A DNA stretch of 64,000 nucleotides, from assembly GCF_002959895.1 (NCBI RefSeq), contig NZ_PPDD01000002.1, positions 168,009 to 232,008 on the forward strand, given 5' to 3'. The position numbers and the translations under genes were made by a program. This document shows, piece after piece, positions 7,729-16,910 of the stretch. The notes beneath the pieces are model-generated. The model had not been told where the DNA came from and made no database searches. It saw nothing but the letters and a program-made list of their open reading frames with translations. Each line of letters begins with the position of its first letter. Position 1 is the first letter of the stretch. Source of the stretch: Veillonella infantium. GTDB taxonomy: Bacteria > Bacillota > Negativicutes > Veillonellales > Veillonellaceae.

Positions 7729-10700
7729 TTATTTAGTTGTTTTTACAGCTGCTTTTGGAGCTTGTTGTGGTTGTTGTGCAATCACTTTATCAAGAAGTTC
7801 ACGAATTTCTTTGTTTTGTGCTTGCAAATCAGCCACTTTGTCTTCAAGAACTTTTACAGTTGCAGGAGATGCTTTAGGAGCTGTAGGAGCATTACCAATA
7901 CCGATTGTTACACCAGCATTTGCCATTACGCTATGGTCACCACCATAAGCTGCACCAGCATGGATTAACAAATCAGGATTTGCATAATGAGCTACACCCA
8001 ACGCAGTAGATGTTTTACCTTTGTAAGTACCAACAGCGGCCATAATTTGAGCTTTTTGACCTTCATGGTATTCGATAGGTTTCAATGCTGCCAAAGCTGC
8101 TGCATTAGCACCTACAACTTTAACATCACGTTCTACGCTGCTAATGCGGCGAGAGTTTTCTGCGATTTGTGCATCATGTTGTACAAGTGTTGCATGATCT
8201 TGTAATGCAATGTTAGAAGCTTTCAAGCTATAATTTGCAGCTTCTGCTAATGTACTGATATCTTGAGTATTTTTATTTACTTGTAAGCCCAATACATTAA
8301 CTTTTTCATTATTTTCTAATGCAATAGCACCAATGTTTTTAGTTAATTTAACGTTTTCATCAACTTTAGTATTTACATTTGCAATTGCTGTTGCATTGTT
8401 AGAAATGTCTTCTGTATTTTTGTTTACTTGTAAACCTAATACACTAACTTTTTCATGATTTTCTAGTGCTAGAGTACCAACAGCTTTAGTTAATTGTGCA
8501 TTTTCATTAACTTGGTTAGCTACTGTAGTTACACGGTTATCTACCTTAGTGATATTTGTAACATTAGTATCTACTTTAGCATTTAGAGTGTTGATGTTTG
8601 TAGTATTTGTATTAACTTGGCTAGATACTTTACTAATATTGCTTGTGTTTGCATTAACTTGGTTAGTTACATTTGTAATATTAGTTGTATTTTGGTTAAC
8701 AACATTATTAATATTAGCAATATTAGTTGTATTAGTATTAACTTGTTTAGATACATCGTTAATAACTTTACTATGTTCATCAACTTTGTTGATTACTTTT
8801 TGTACAGTTACATTAGTATTTTGAATTGCTTCAGCATTTTGCTTGATCGCTGCTTTGTTAATATTGATGTTTTCAGTGTTATGTTTGATTGCTTCAGTAT
8901 TAACAGAAACTTGGCTTTGAACATTTTTAATGCGTTCTTCGTTAGCATTTGCTTTTTGAGTATTAACATTAACTTGTTCTTTTACTTTGTTTACATCAGC
9001 GCTTACATTTTGTAAGTTCTTAATTGCTTCAGTATTTTTGCCAACTTGATCTTTCAAACCAGATACATCAGTTTTGATATTGTTGATTACAGTATTTTGA
9101 TTATTAACTTTCACATCAATATCATTTACCTTGCTATCGATATTTGTAACTTTATTATCGATGTTTGTAACTTTTGTATCAATGTTCTTAACATCATTTT
9201 GAACATTAGAAATATTGTTGTTTACAATATTGAGTTGTTTATCAACTTTAGCACTAATGTTGTTGATATTATTATTTACAATGTTGATTTTTTGATCAAC
9301 TTTAGCATTGATGTTTGTGATATCAGCTTTAACTACTGTCACATCAGCTTTAATATTGTTTACATTCTTTTCAACGTTAACAACATTAGCTTTAATGTTA
9401 TTAATATTGGAAGTATTATTTTGAATGTTTACAGTATTAGCTTGGATATTGCTGTTTTGAGCGTTAATGTTTTGAGTAATATTTTCTACTTTTTGAGCTA
9501 CATTAACGATTGTAGTATTGCCTTTACCAACTTGACCTTTCAAGGATTCAATAGCTTGAGAGTTAGCATCAACTTTACCAGTTAAGTTATTAATAGCTGT
9601 TGTATTAGATTCAATACGGCCAGTATTAGCATTTACTTTAGCAGTTACATCTGTGATGTTAGCAGTGTTGCCAGCAACTTGTTTGCTAATGTTTGCAATA
9701 GCTGTTGCATTGTGAGCAATGTTAGTTGTATTATTTGTAACTTGTTTGCTTACATTAGCAATAGCTGCAGTGTTATTAGCAATATTTGTAGTGTTAGATT
9801 CTACTTTATTGTTAATATTAGCAACATTTGCTTTGATATCAGTAATAGACTTGCTATTATTAGCAATTGCATTTGCATTAGCTTCAACTTTAACATTTAC
9901 TTCATTAACTTTGTTGTTGATAGTTTTATTGATTTCTGTGTTGTTATTAGCAATCTTAGCATCAATATTTTGATCTACTTTGTTAATGATTGTTGTGTTG
10001 TTTTCGCTAATAGCATTTGCAATATTTTTGTTAATAACAGTGTTATTATTAGTAATTGCAGTGTTGATATCGTTTCTAATTACTGTGTTGTTAGCTTCAA
10101 TCTTAGCGTTGATTGTGTTTTCAACATTAGTAACTGTTGTACCAACTTGACCTTGTAATTTCTTAATAGCATCTTCATTAGCACTGATACGTGTAGAGTG
10201 ATCTACAATGTTATCTTGTAAGTAATCTAAACGTTCATCATGACGATCTACACGTGCAGTAAGACCAGCTACATCACCTTTAACACCATCAATCTTAACA
10301 TTTACATCACCAATCTTAGTATTGATTGTATTGTTGATTTGTTTGTTGTTTTCATTGATTTTTACATCGATGTTTTTATCAACTTTGTTAATGATTGTTG
10401 TGTTATTAGCCGTAATCTTAGCATCGATATTTTGATCTACTTTGTTAAGGATTGTAGTATTGTTAGCTTCAATCTTGTTATTGATAGTAGATTCGATGTT
10501 AGTGATAGTAGTACCAACTTTGCCGTTCAATGCTTCGATAGCTTTTGTATTCTTGTCGATAGCAGCTTTGTTATTGCCAATGAATGTACGGTTTTCCATT
10601 GCAATTGTACCAGCTACATTGATGTCTTTTTCATTTTGGTCAACACGTTTAGTAAGACCATTCAAGTCACCTTTAATACCGTCAACTTTAACATTTACCT

Positions 10701-13700
10701 TGTTAATTGTATTGTTAATTTCCTTGTTGTTTTCAGTAATTGCATTTGTGATATTTTGGTTAATTACAGTGTTGTTAGCTTCAATCTTAGTATCGATATT
10801 TTTATTAATAACTACATTGTTTTCAGTAATTTTGTTATTAATAGTAGTTTCGATATTTTGAACTGTTTTACCAACTTGACCTTTTAAATCATCAATAGCT
10901 TTAGTGTTATTAGCAATATTAGTAGTATTTACTTTAACATTATCTTCTACTGCTGTAATACGTGTAGAGTTATCTACAATGTTATCTTGTAAGTAATCTA
11001 AACGTTGGTCATGACGATCGACACGACCTTTCAAGCCGTCTACATCACCTTTAACACCATCAACTTTAACGTTTACGTTGTTAATTGATGTAGTATTTTT
11101 AGCAATATTAGTTGTGTTATTAGTAATATTTGTAGTATTTTCATTAATACGTTTGCTATTATCAGCAATTGCTACTACATTAGCTTGAATGTTTGTAGCA
11201 TTGTTAACAATGTTAGTAGTGTTATTTTCTACTTTACCATTAATATTAGTAATTTCTTTTTTAATATCATTGATTACTGTAGAAGATTTACCTACTTGAC
11301 CTTTTAATTCATCAATAGCTTTTGCATTAACATTGATATTTGTAGTGTTATTTGCAATAGCTACTTTGTTGTCGCCAATGAATTTACGGTTTTCAAGAGC
11401 AATTGTGCCAGCTACGTTGATGTCTTTTTCATTTTGTTCTACACGTTTAGTAAGGCCAGCTACATCACCTTTAACACCATCAACTTTAACGTTTATATTG
11501 TTGATTGCAGTTGTATTGTTAGCAATGTTAGTAGTGTTAGCATCTACTTTCACATTAGTTGCATCAATACGTTTGCTATTATCTACGATAGCCTTTGCAT
11601 TAGCATCCACTTTAACGTTTACATTGTTAATTGCAGTTGTATTGTTAGCGATATTAGTAGTATTAGCATCAACTTTAACGTTTACGTTGTTAATTGCTGT
11701 AGCGTTTTTAGCAATATTAGTTGTGTTGTTAGCAATATTTGTAGTATTATTTTCTACTTTACCATTGATATTAGTAATTTGTTTCTTAATATCGTTGATA
11801 ACTGTAGAGGATTGACCTACTTGACCTTTTAACTCATCGATGGCTTTAGCATTGATGTTGATATTTTTAGTATTGTTTGCAATAGCAACTTTATTATCGC
11901 CAATGAATTTACGGTTTTCCATTGCAATTGTACCAACTACATTAATATCTTTTGCATTAGCTTTCACACCATCTTCAACTATAGAGATACGTGTGGAATG
12001 ATCAGCAATATTATCTTGTAAGTAGTCTAAACGTTGATCATGACGATCTACACGACCTTTGAGGCCATCCAAATCACCTTTAAGACCATTCAAGTCACCT
12101 TTAACTCCATCAATCTTAACATTTACATCACCAATCTTAGTATTGATTGTGTTGTTGATTTGTTTGTTGTTTTCATTGATTTTTACATCAATGTTTTTAT
12201 CAACTTTGTTAAGAATAGTAGTGTTATTTGCATTGATTTTAGCGTCAATGTTTTGATCTACTTTATTAATGATTGTTGTGTTATTATTATTGATTTTTTG
12301 ATCAATATTTTGGTTAATAACAGTGTTGTTAGCTTCAATCTTAGTATCGATATTTTTATTAATAGTTACATTGTTTTCTGTAATCTTATTATTAATTGTA
12401 GTTTCGATATTTTTAATTGTAGTGCCAACTTGACCTTTTAACGCATCAATATCTTTTGCATTTTTATCAATTGCAGCTTTATTATCGCCGATGAATTTAC
12501 GGTTTTCCATAGCGATAGTACCAACTACATTAATGTCTTTAGCATTAGCTTTAACGCCATCTTCTACTACAGTGATACGTGTAGAGTTATCTACAATATT
12601 ATCTTGTAAGTAGTCTAAACGTTGATCATGACGATCTACACGACCTTTAAGGCCATCCAAATCACCTTTAACTCCATCAATCTTAACATTTACTTCACCA
12701 ACTTTTTTGTTGATTGTATTGTTAATTTGTGTGTTATTTTCGTTGATTTTTACATCAATGTTTTTATCAACTTTGTTAATGATTGTTGTGTTGTTAGCAT
12801 TGATCTTAGCATCAATATTGTTATCTACTTTATTGATAATAGTAGTATTGTTAGCTTCAATCTTATTATCGATAGTTTTATTAATTACTGTATTGTTTTC
12901 GTTGATTTTATTAGTAATTGTATTTTCAATATTTGTGATTTGATTGCCAACATGACCTTTTAACTCATCAATAGCTTTTTTGTTAGCACCGATAAGTGTA
13001 CGGTTTTCAATAGCAATTGTGCCTGCTACGTTGATGTCTTTAGTATTTTGATCAACGCGTTTAGTAAGACCATCTAAATCGCCTTTAACACCATCAATTT
13101 TTTGATCAACTTTAATGTTATTAGCATTAATCTTAACATCGATGTTATTGTCTACTTTATTAAGAATTGTAGTGTTATTAGCTTCAATCTTAGCATCAAT
13201 ATTTTTATTGATTACTGTGTTGTTTTCATTGATCTTATTAGTAATTGTATTTTCGATATTAGTGATTTGTGTACCAACATGACCTTTTAAGTCGTTGATT
13301 GCTTTTTCATTATTGGAAATACGAGCAGAATTAGCATCAATACGTTTACTATTATCTGTAATAGCTTTGGCATTAACTTCAGTCTTAGCATTTACATTGT
13401 TAATGTTATTGTTAATAACTGTGTTATTTTTTTCAATCTTAGCATCAATATTACCATCTACTTTGTTGAGGATTGTAGTATTATTAGCTTCAATCTTCTT
13501 ATTGATTGTAGTTTCAATATTAGTAATTTGTGTGCCAACATGACCTTTTAACTCATCGATAGCTTTTTGGTTTGCACCGATAAGTGTACGGTTTTCCATT
13601 GCAATTGTGCCAACTACATTAATGTCTTTTGTATTAGCTTTTACACCATCTTCAACAATAGAGATTCGTGTGGAGTTATCTGCAATGTTGTCTTGCAAGT

Positions 13701-15699
13701 AGTCCAAACGTTGGTCATGACGATCAACACGACCTTTAAGGCCATCCAAGTCACCTTTAACACCATCAACTTTTACATCAACCTTGTTAATTGCAACTGT
13801 GTTTGCTTCAACTTTATTGTTGATATTAGTGATGTTGTTTTTAATATCTTTAATATCTACTTGAACATTACCAATATTTTGACCAACTTTACCTTTCAAA
13901 TCAGCAATATCTTTAGTATTGATATTAACTTGATTTTGAGTGTTAGCTACATCAGTTTTAATAGTTTTATTGTCTTGTTCAAGCGCCTGGATACGACCTT
14001 CATGATCAGCTAAAGCTTTACCATTATAATCAACTTTTGCGCTTACATTATTTACAGTATTATTAATATTTGTAATATCAGTTTTAACGGCATTGATCTT
14101 AGTATCAACATCATTGTTTACTTTATTAATAATAGTTGTGTTGTTAGCTTCAATCTTAGAATTAATTGTTTTGTTAACTTCACTAATAATGTTAGTTTTG
14201 CTATCGTTGATTTTAACATCTACATTGTTATTAACTTCGTTGATAATCTTAGTGTTATTTTCATTAATCTTATTATCAATTGTAGTGTTAATATTATTGA
14301 TTGTTGTGCCAACTTTACCTTTCAATTCATCGATGGCTTTTTTGTTCTCGTTGATAGCTTTTTTGTTATCACCGATAAGTTTACGGTTTTCCATTGCAAT
14401 AGTATTGTTGAAAGTAATGTTAGCTGTATTTTCTTCAACTTTAGTAGTTAAATCAGCAATAGATTTGCTATTTTTATTAACATTTACAGTTAAGTTGTTA
14501 ATAGCTTTTTTATTATCACTAACTTTAACATCTACATTATTGATATTTTGATTGAGTTCATTTTTAACATTAGAAATGTTAGTATTTAACTCATTTTTCG
14601 TATTATTGATAGTTGTTTTAATATCATTAATCTTAACATCTACATCTTTGTTCACATTGTTAATAATAGTAGTGTTATTATTTTCAATTTTTTGATCTAC
14701 TTGATTAAGAATTGTAGTGTTATTGTTTTGTATTTCATTTTTAATATTTTGATTTACTTGATTAATAATATTAGTATTATTAGCTTCAATATGTTTTTTT
14801 ACACTAGCATCAATGTTAGTATTTACATTATTAACAACATTATTTGTGATCTTTGTAATTTTATTATCGATTTTTACATCAATATCATTGTTAATTTTAG
14901 TAAATTTAGCATCAATATTATTGTTAATATTTGTGATGTCTTGTTTAATGTTAGTGATTTTAGTGCCAATTTGACCTTTTAATCCTTCAATATCTTTGCT
15001 ATTTTTATCAACTTTAGCGTTGATTTTTGTAATATTAGCATTGATTTTATTAATATCAGTTTTTACACTCTCAACCTTATTATTAACAGTATTAATATTA
15101 GTAGTATTGATATCTACCTTTTTATTTACAACGTTAATGTTATGTGTATTTTTCTTAACATTTTCAACATCAGTAGTTACAACTGTATAGTAGTTATTAA
15201 TTACGGTATTACCATTGGAACCGCCTTTTTTAGGGATTTGTTGTTGCTGCTGTTGTTGTGGCACTTGTTGTTGCCATTGTTGCTGTTGTTGTTGCTCTTG
15301 AGGATGTTGACGTCGCTGTTGTTGTTGCGGCACTTGTTGTTGCCATTGTTGTTGCGGCACTTGTTGTTGCCATTGTTGTTGCTGTTGTTGCTGTTGTTGT
15401 TGCTGTTGTTGTTGCTGTTGTTGCTGTTGATCTAATTGTTGTGGATCAACTTGATGTTGATCTTGCATATGACCCCAAGCATTTTGATCAGGTGTTAACC
15501 ATCTTTGGCTACCAATAAGATCAGCTCTAGCCCAATCCTCAGGGCTGGATGCATTAGCAACACCTCCAGAAAAGCTAGCCGCCAAAATAACAGCTGCTAC
15601 AATTGTAGTAGCAGATTTTTGGTGAGACTTAGCTAACTCAGACGTTACGACATAAGCGTGCTTCGTTGCACTCCATACAACTTTGAATACCTTATTCAT
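7729..15699 (-). CDS. Giant trimeric autotransporter adhesin (type Vc)
   Basis: 2,656 residues from MNKVFKVVWSATKHAYV, which has GGGAGG about 8 bases upstream; an upstream in-frame ATG lacks the motif. Residues 1-27 form an ESPR extended signal region, followed by a hydrophobic core and a probable cleavage after VANA near residue 50. A glutamine-rich segment follows (about residues 80-155). About 2,350 residues of Asn/Thr/Ile/Val-rich coiled coil come next, with units such as NNTTIINKVD and ELKGQVG. No YadA-type beta-roll head repeats are visible. Near the end ALAALKPIEYHEGQ to AGVTIGIG matches the YadA C-terminal membrane anchor, which trimerises into the outer-membrane pore. About 50 further residues follow the anchor: a short coiled coil and a Q/A/P/K tail. 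Adhesins of this class mediate aggregation and biofilm in Veillonella. The gene is monocistronic with its own terminator. Exact binding partner unknown. Confidence 0.93.
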   Translation of the reverse strand: MNKVFKVVWSATKHAYVVTSELAKSHQKSATTIVAAVILAASFSGGVANASSPEDWARADLIGSQRWLTPDQNAWGHMQDQHQVDPQQLDQQQQQQQQQQQQQQQQQQQWQQQVPQQQWQQQVPQQQQRRQHPQEQQQQQQWQQQVPQQQQQQQIPKKGGSNGNTVINNYYTVVTTDVENVKKNTHNINVVNKKVDINTTNINTVNNKVESVKTDINKINANITKINAKVDKNSKDIEGLKGQIGTKITNIKQDITNINNNIDAKFTKINNDIDVKIDNKITKITNNVVNNVNTNIDASVKKHIEANNTNIINQVNQNIKNEIQNNNTTILNQVDQKIENNNTTIINNVNKDVDVKINDIKTTINNTKNELNTNISNVKNELNQNINNVDVKVSDNKKAINNLTVNVNKNSKSIADLTTKVEENTANITFNNTIAMENRKLIGDNKKAINENKKAIDELKGKVGTTINNINTTIDNKINENNTKIINEVNNNVDVKINDSKTNIISEVNKTINSKIEANNTTIINKVNNDVDTKINAVKTDITNINNTVNNVSAKVDYNGKALADHEGRIQALEQDNKTIKTDVANTQNQVNINTKDIADLKGKVGQNIGNVQVDIKDIKNNITNINNKVEANTVAINKVDVKVDGVKGDLDGLKGRVDRHDQRLDYLQDNIADNSTRISIVEDGVKANTKDINVVGTIAMENRTLIGANQKAIDELKGHVGTQITNIETTINKKIEANNTTILNKVDGNIDAKIEKNNTVINNNINNVNAKTEVNAKAITDNSKRIDANSARISNNEKAINDLKGHVGTQITNIENTITNKINENNTVINKNIDAKIEANNTTILNKVDNNIDVKINANNIKVDQKIDGVKGDLDGLTKRVDQNTKDINVAGTIAIENRTLIGANKKAIDELKGHVGNQITNIENTITNKINENNTVINKTIDNKIEANNTTIINKVDNNIDAKINANNTTIINKVDKNIDVKINENNTQINNTINKKVGEVNVKIDGVKGDLDGLKGRVDRHDQRLDYLQDNIVDNSTRITVVEDGVKANAKDINVVGTIAMENRKFIGDNKAAIDKNAKDIDALKGQVGTTIKNIETTINNKITENNVTINKNIDTKIEANNTVINQNIDQKINNNNTTIINKVDQNIDAKINANNTTILNKVDKNIDVKINENNKQINNTINTKIGDVNVKIDGVKGDLNGLKGDLDGLKGRVDRHDQRLDYLQDNIADHSTRISIVEDGVKANAKDINVVGTIAMENRKFIGDNKVAIANNTKNININAKAIDELKGQVGQSSTVINDIKKQITNINGKVENNTTNIANNTTNIAKNATAINNVNVKVDANTTNIANNTTAINNVNVKVDANAKAIVDNSKRIDATNVKVDANTTNIANNTTAINNINVKVDGVKGDVAGLTKRVEQNEKDINVAGTIALENRKFIGDNKVAIANNTTNINVNAKAIDELKGQVGKSSTVINDIKKEITNINGKVENNTTNIVNNATNIQANVVAIADNSKRINENTTNITNNTTNIAKNTTSINNVNVKVDGVKGDVDGLKGRVDRHDQRLDYLQDNIVDNSTRITAVEDNVKVNTTNIANNTKAIDDLKGQVGKTVQNIETTINNKITENNVVINKNIDTKIEANNTVINQNITNAITENNKEINNTINKVNVKVDGIKGDLNGLTKRVDQNEKDINVAGTIAMENRTFIGNNKAAIDKNTKAIEALNGKVGTTITNIESTINNKIEANNTTILNKVDQNIDAKITANNTTIINKVDKNIDVKINENNKQINNTINTKIGDVNVKIDGVKGDVAGLTARVDRHDERLDYLQDNIVDHSTRISANEDAIKKLQGQVGTTVTNVENTINAKIEANNTVIRNDINTAITNNNTVINKNIANAISENNTTIINKVDQNIDAKIANNNTEINKTINNKVNEVNVKVEANANAIANNSKSITDIKANVANINNKVESNTTNIANNTAAIANVSKQVTNNTTNIAHNATAIANISKQVAGNTANITDVTAKVNANTGRIESNTTAINNLTGKVDANSQAIESLKGQVGKGNTTIVNVAQKVENITQNINAQNSNIQANTVNIQNNTSNINNIKANVVNVEKNVNNIKADVTVVKADITNINAKVDQKINIVNNNINNISAKVDKQLNIVNNNISNVQNDVKNIDTKVTNIDNKVTNIDSKVNDIDVKVNNQNTVINNIKTDVSGLKDQVGKNTEAIKNLQNVSADVNKVKEQVNVNTQKANANEERIKNVQSQVSVNTEAIKHNTENININKAAIKQNAEAIQNTNVTVQKVINKVDEHSKVINDVSKQVNTNTTNIANINNVVNQNTTNITNVTNQVNANTSNISKVSSQVNTNTTNINTLNAKVDTNVTNITKVDNRVTTVANQVNENAQLTKAVGTLALENHEKVSVLGLQVNKNTEDISNNATAIANVNTKVDENVKLTKNIGAIALENNEKVNVLGLQVNKNTQDISTLAEAANYSLKASNIALQDHATLVQHDAQIAENSRRISSVERDVKVVGANAAALAALKPIEYHEGQKAQIMAAVGTYKGKTSTALGVAHYANPDLLIHAGAAYGGDHSVMANAGVTIGIGNAPTAPKASPATVKVLEDKVADLQAQNKEIRELLDKVIAQQPQQAPKAAVKTTK
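10204..13737 (-). repeat. Five copies of a stalk module (DRHDQRLDYLQDNI)
   Basis: Inside the adhesin gene the block VDRHD(Q/E)RLDYLQDNI recurs near 13681-13737, 12594-12652, 12009-12060, 10975-11033 and 10204-10256. Three of the copies continue with STRI..VEDGVKA and INVVGTIAMENR, then the I(D/E)xLKGxVG element. DNA identity between copies is visibly high, especially over 12009-12060 and 12594-12652. This points to expansion by unequal recombination. Confidence 0.88.
15238..15430 (-). repeat. Poly-glutamine coding tract (CAA/CAG runs)
   Basis: In the adhesin gene, runs of CAA and CAG codons encode long glutamine stretches broken by WQQQVP units, which occur four times. The longest pure run is about 19 Gln. 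Such triplet tracts change length by slippage without shifting frame. It lies between the signal peptide and the stalk, so it would be at the surface-distal tip. Confidence 0.9.
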
Positions 15700-16000
15700 A
15701 TTAAGTTCCCTCCCAACATTTGTGGCTCTCACCCCACAATGAAGAAATAAATCAAATATTGCACTCTTTTCACTAAACATTCACAATATTTAACATAATA
15801 CTACCATATATTATTTTAAATTTCCATAAAAAAATTAATAAGTTAAACTTATGCTTCATTTTTTACTCATTCAAAAATAAGTAATTATCCGCATAAACAC
15901 TGTGTTATTAATAATATTGAATTATGTAAAATGAAAATTTATATTTTAATTTAATTTTATATTTATACGATACTTTTTATTTACCTCTATAAAAATTATG
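15700..16000. other. AT-rich promoter region upstream of the adhesin gene
   Basis: About 300 bases with no credible gene. It must hold the adhesin promoter; on the minus strand TATTAT near 15798-15803 is a weak -10 candidate without a convincing -35. Long A/T runs are present; no other structure recognised. Confidence 0.4.
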
Positions 16001-16047
16001 AAAAAAACCTCATCAATGTATGCTTTATACATTGATGAGGTTTTTTT
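16001..16047 (-). terminator. Strong terminator after trxA
   Basis: A 20-bp perfect stem (16001-16020 with 16028-16047) around a 7-base loop, with seven A's at one side and seven T's at the other, so it can act in both directions. It ends the trxA transcript and may insulate the adhesin promoter. Confidence 0.88.
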
Positions 16048-16077
16048 GCCTCTATTTATATAGTTTTATTCCGATTA

Positions 16078-16398
16078 TTAGAATTTAGATTCAATAGCGC
16101 CTTGAAGATCGCCTTTTGGCAAGAAGCCAATTTTACGGTCTACTACTTCGCCATCTTTTAAGATAACAAATGTAGGCAATACTTCAACTTGTAAATTACG
16201 TGCTAATTCTGGTTCTTCATCTGCATTTACTTTTACAAAGTTAGCTTTACCTTCAAGCTCACCTGCAATTTCTTCGATGATTGGCATCATACGTACGCAA
16301 TAACCGCACCATGGAGCCCAGAAATCAATAACAGTTACGCCACCTTGATTTACTAAATCTTGATATTCAGCAGTTTTTAATTCTTTTAATTCGCTCAT
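16078..16398 (-). CDS. trxA: Thioredoxin with a CGYC active site
   Basis: 106 residues, one complete thioredoxin fold. The redox motif is in DFWAPWCGYCVRMMPI: CGYC replaces the canonical CGPC. The cis-proline is present in EVLPTFVILKDG. The cytosolic role would be reduction of protein disulfides with NADPH thioredoxin reductase. The Pro-to-Tyr change between the cysteines should raise the redox potential relative to standard TrxA (inference from thioredoxin mutants). The CoA-binding gene ends 9 bases upstream, so the two are probably co-transcribed. Confidence 0.93.
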   Translation of the reverse strand: MSELKELKTAEYQDLVNQGGVTVIDFWAPWCGYCVRMMPIIEEIAGELEGKANFVKVNADEEPELARNLQVEVLPTFVILKDGEVVDRKIGFLPKGDLQGAIESKF

Positions 16399-16407
16399 TA
16401 TACCCTC

Positions 16408-16782
16408 CTACGGTAATTGAACTAATACACAATCTTGAATGACATGCAAGTTTAAAGCATGTGCTTTTTCAACAACAGATGGTTTATCCGCTCCCGGTTG
16501 TAACCACACAGTTGGAATGCCAAGTTCTTTGCATTCATCAAGTGCAGCTAAACCCGCTGATTCTGGTACAACAAAATCCACAACAGCTGGTACAACAGGA
16601 AGTACAGAAAGACTAGAGTAACACTTGTCTCCATCTATTTCTGCAACATTAGGATTAACGGGATATACTTCATATCCATGATCTTTAAGACATTTATAAA
16701 TCTTATAGCCGAACTTTTCGGTTTTATGGGTGGCTCCAATAACGGCCCACACCTTTTGATCTAAAGCTTGTTGAATTGTCAT
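16408..16782 (-). CDS. CoA-binding domain protein (YccU-like)
   Basis: 124 residues from the ATG (MTIQQALDQKVW), with AGAGG 8 bases ahead; a GTG three codons upstream is possible. A single Rossmann-type CoA-binding domain is visible: AVIGATHKTEKFGYKIYKCL, then VYPVNPNVAEIDGDKCYSSL and the C-terminal LQPGADK. This is the same fold as the N-terminal part of succinyl-CoA synthetase alpha. Its exact role is not known in any species. It is paired with thioredoxin here, which suggests a link to thiol metabolism but does not prove it. Confidence 0.87.
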   Translation of the reverse strand: MTIQQALDQKVWAVIGATHKTEKFGYKIYKCLKDHGYEVYPVNPNVAEIDGDKCYSSLSVLPVVPAVVDFVVPESAGLAALDECKELGIPTVWLQPGADKPSVVEKAHALNLHVIQDCVLVQLP

Positions 16783-16910
16783 TTCGACCACCTCTTATAT
16801 ACTATTATAAATAAATATCGAATTTTGTCAATGTAATGTATCGAAATTTATAGTTATCGAATTATACGCTTTTAGCAAACATTTTAGAACTAAAATCAAT
16901 GTATCTATTA

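Noticed and set aside
8500..15100. Dense short repeats resembling a repeat array
   Set aside because: The spacing and wording follow codons of the coiled-coil protein; not a CRISPR array, as there are no uniform repeats with unique spacers.
15142..15435. Plus-strand frames rich in Leu or Val opposite the poly-Gln tract and stalk
   Set aside because: They are the complement of CAA/CAG and AAT/GTT repeats in the adhesin gene; no start signals and no independent similarity.
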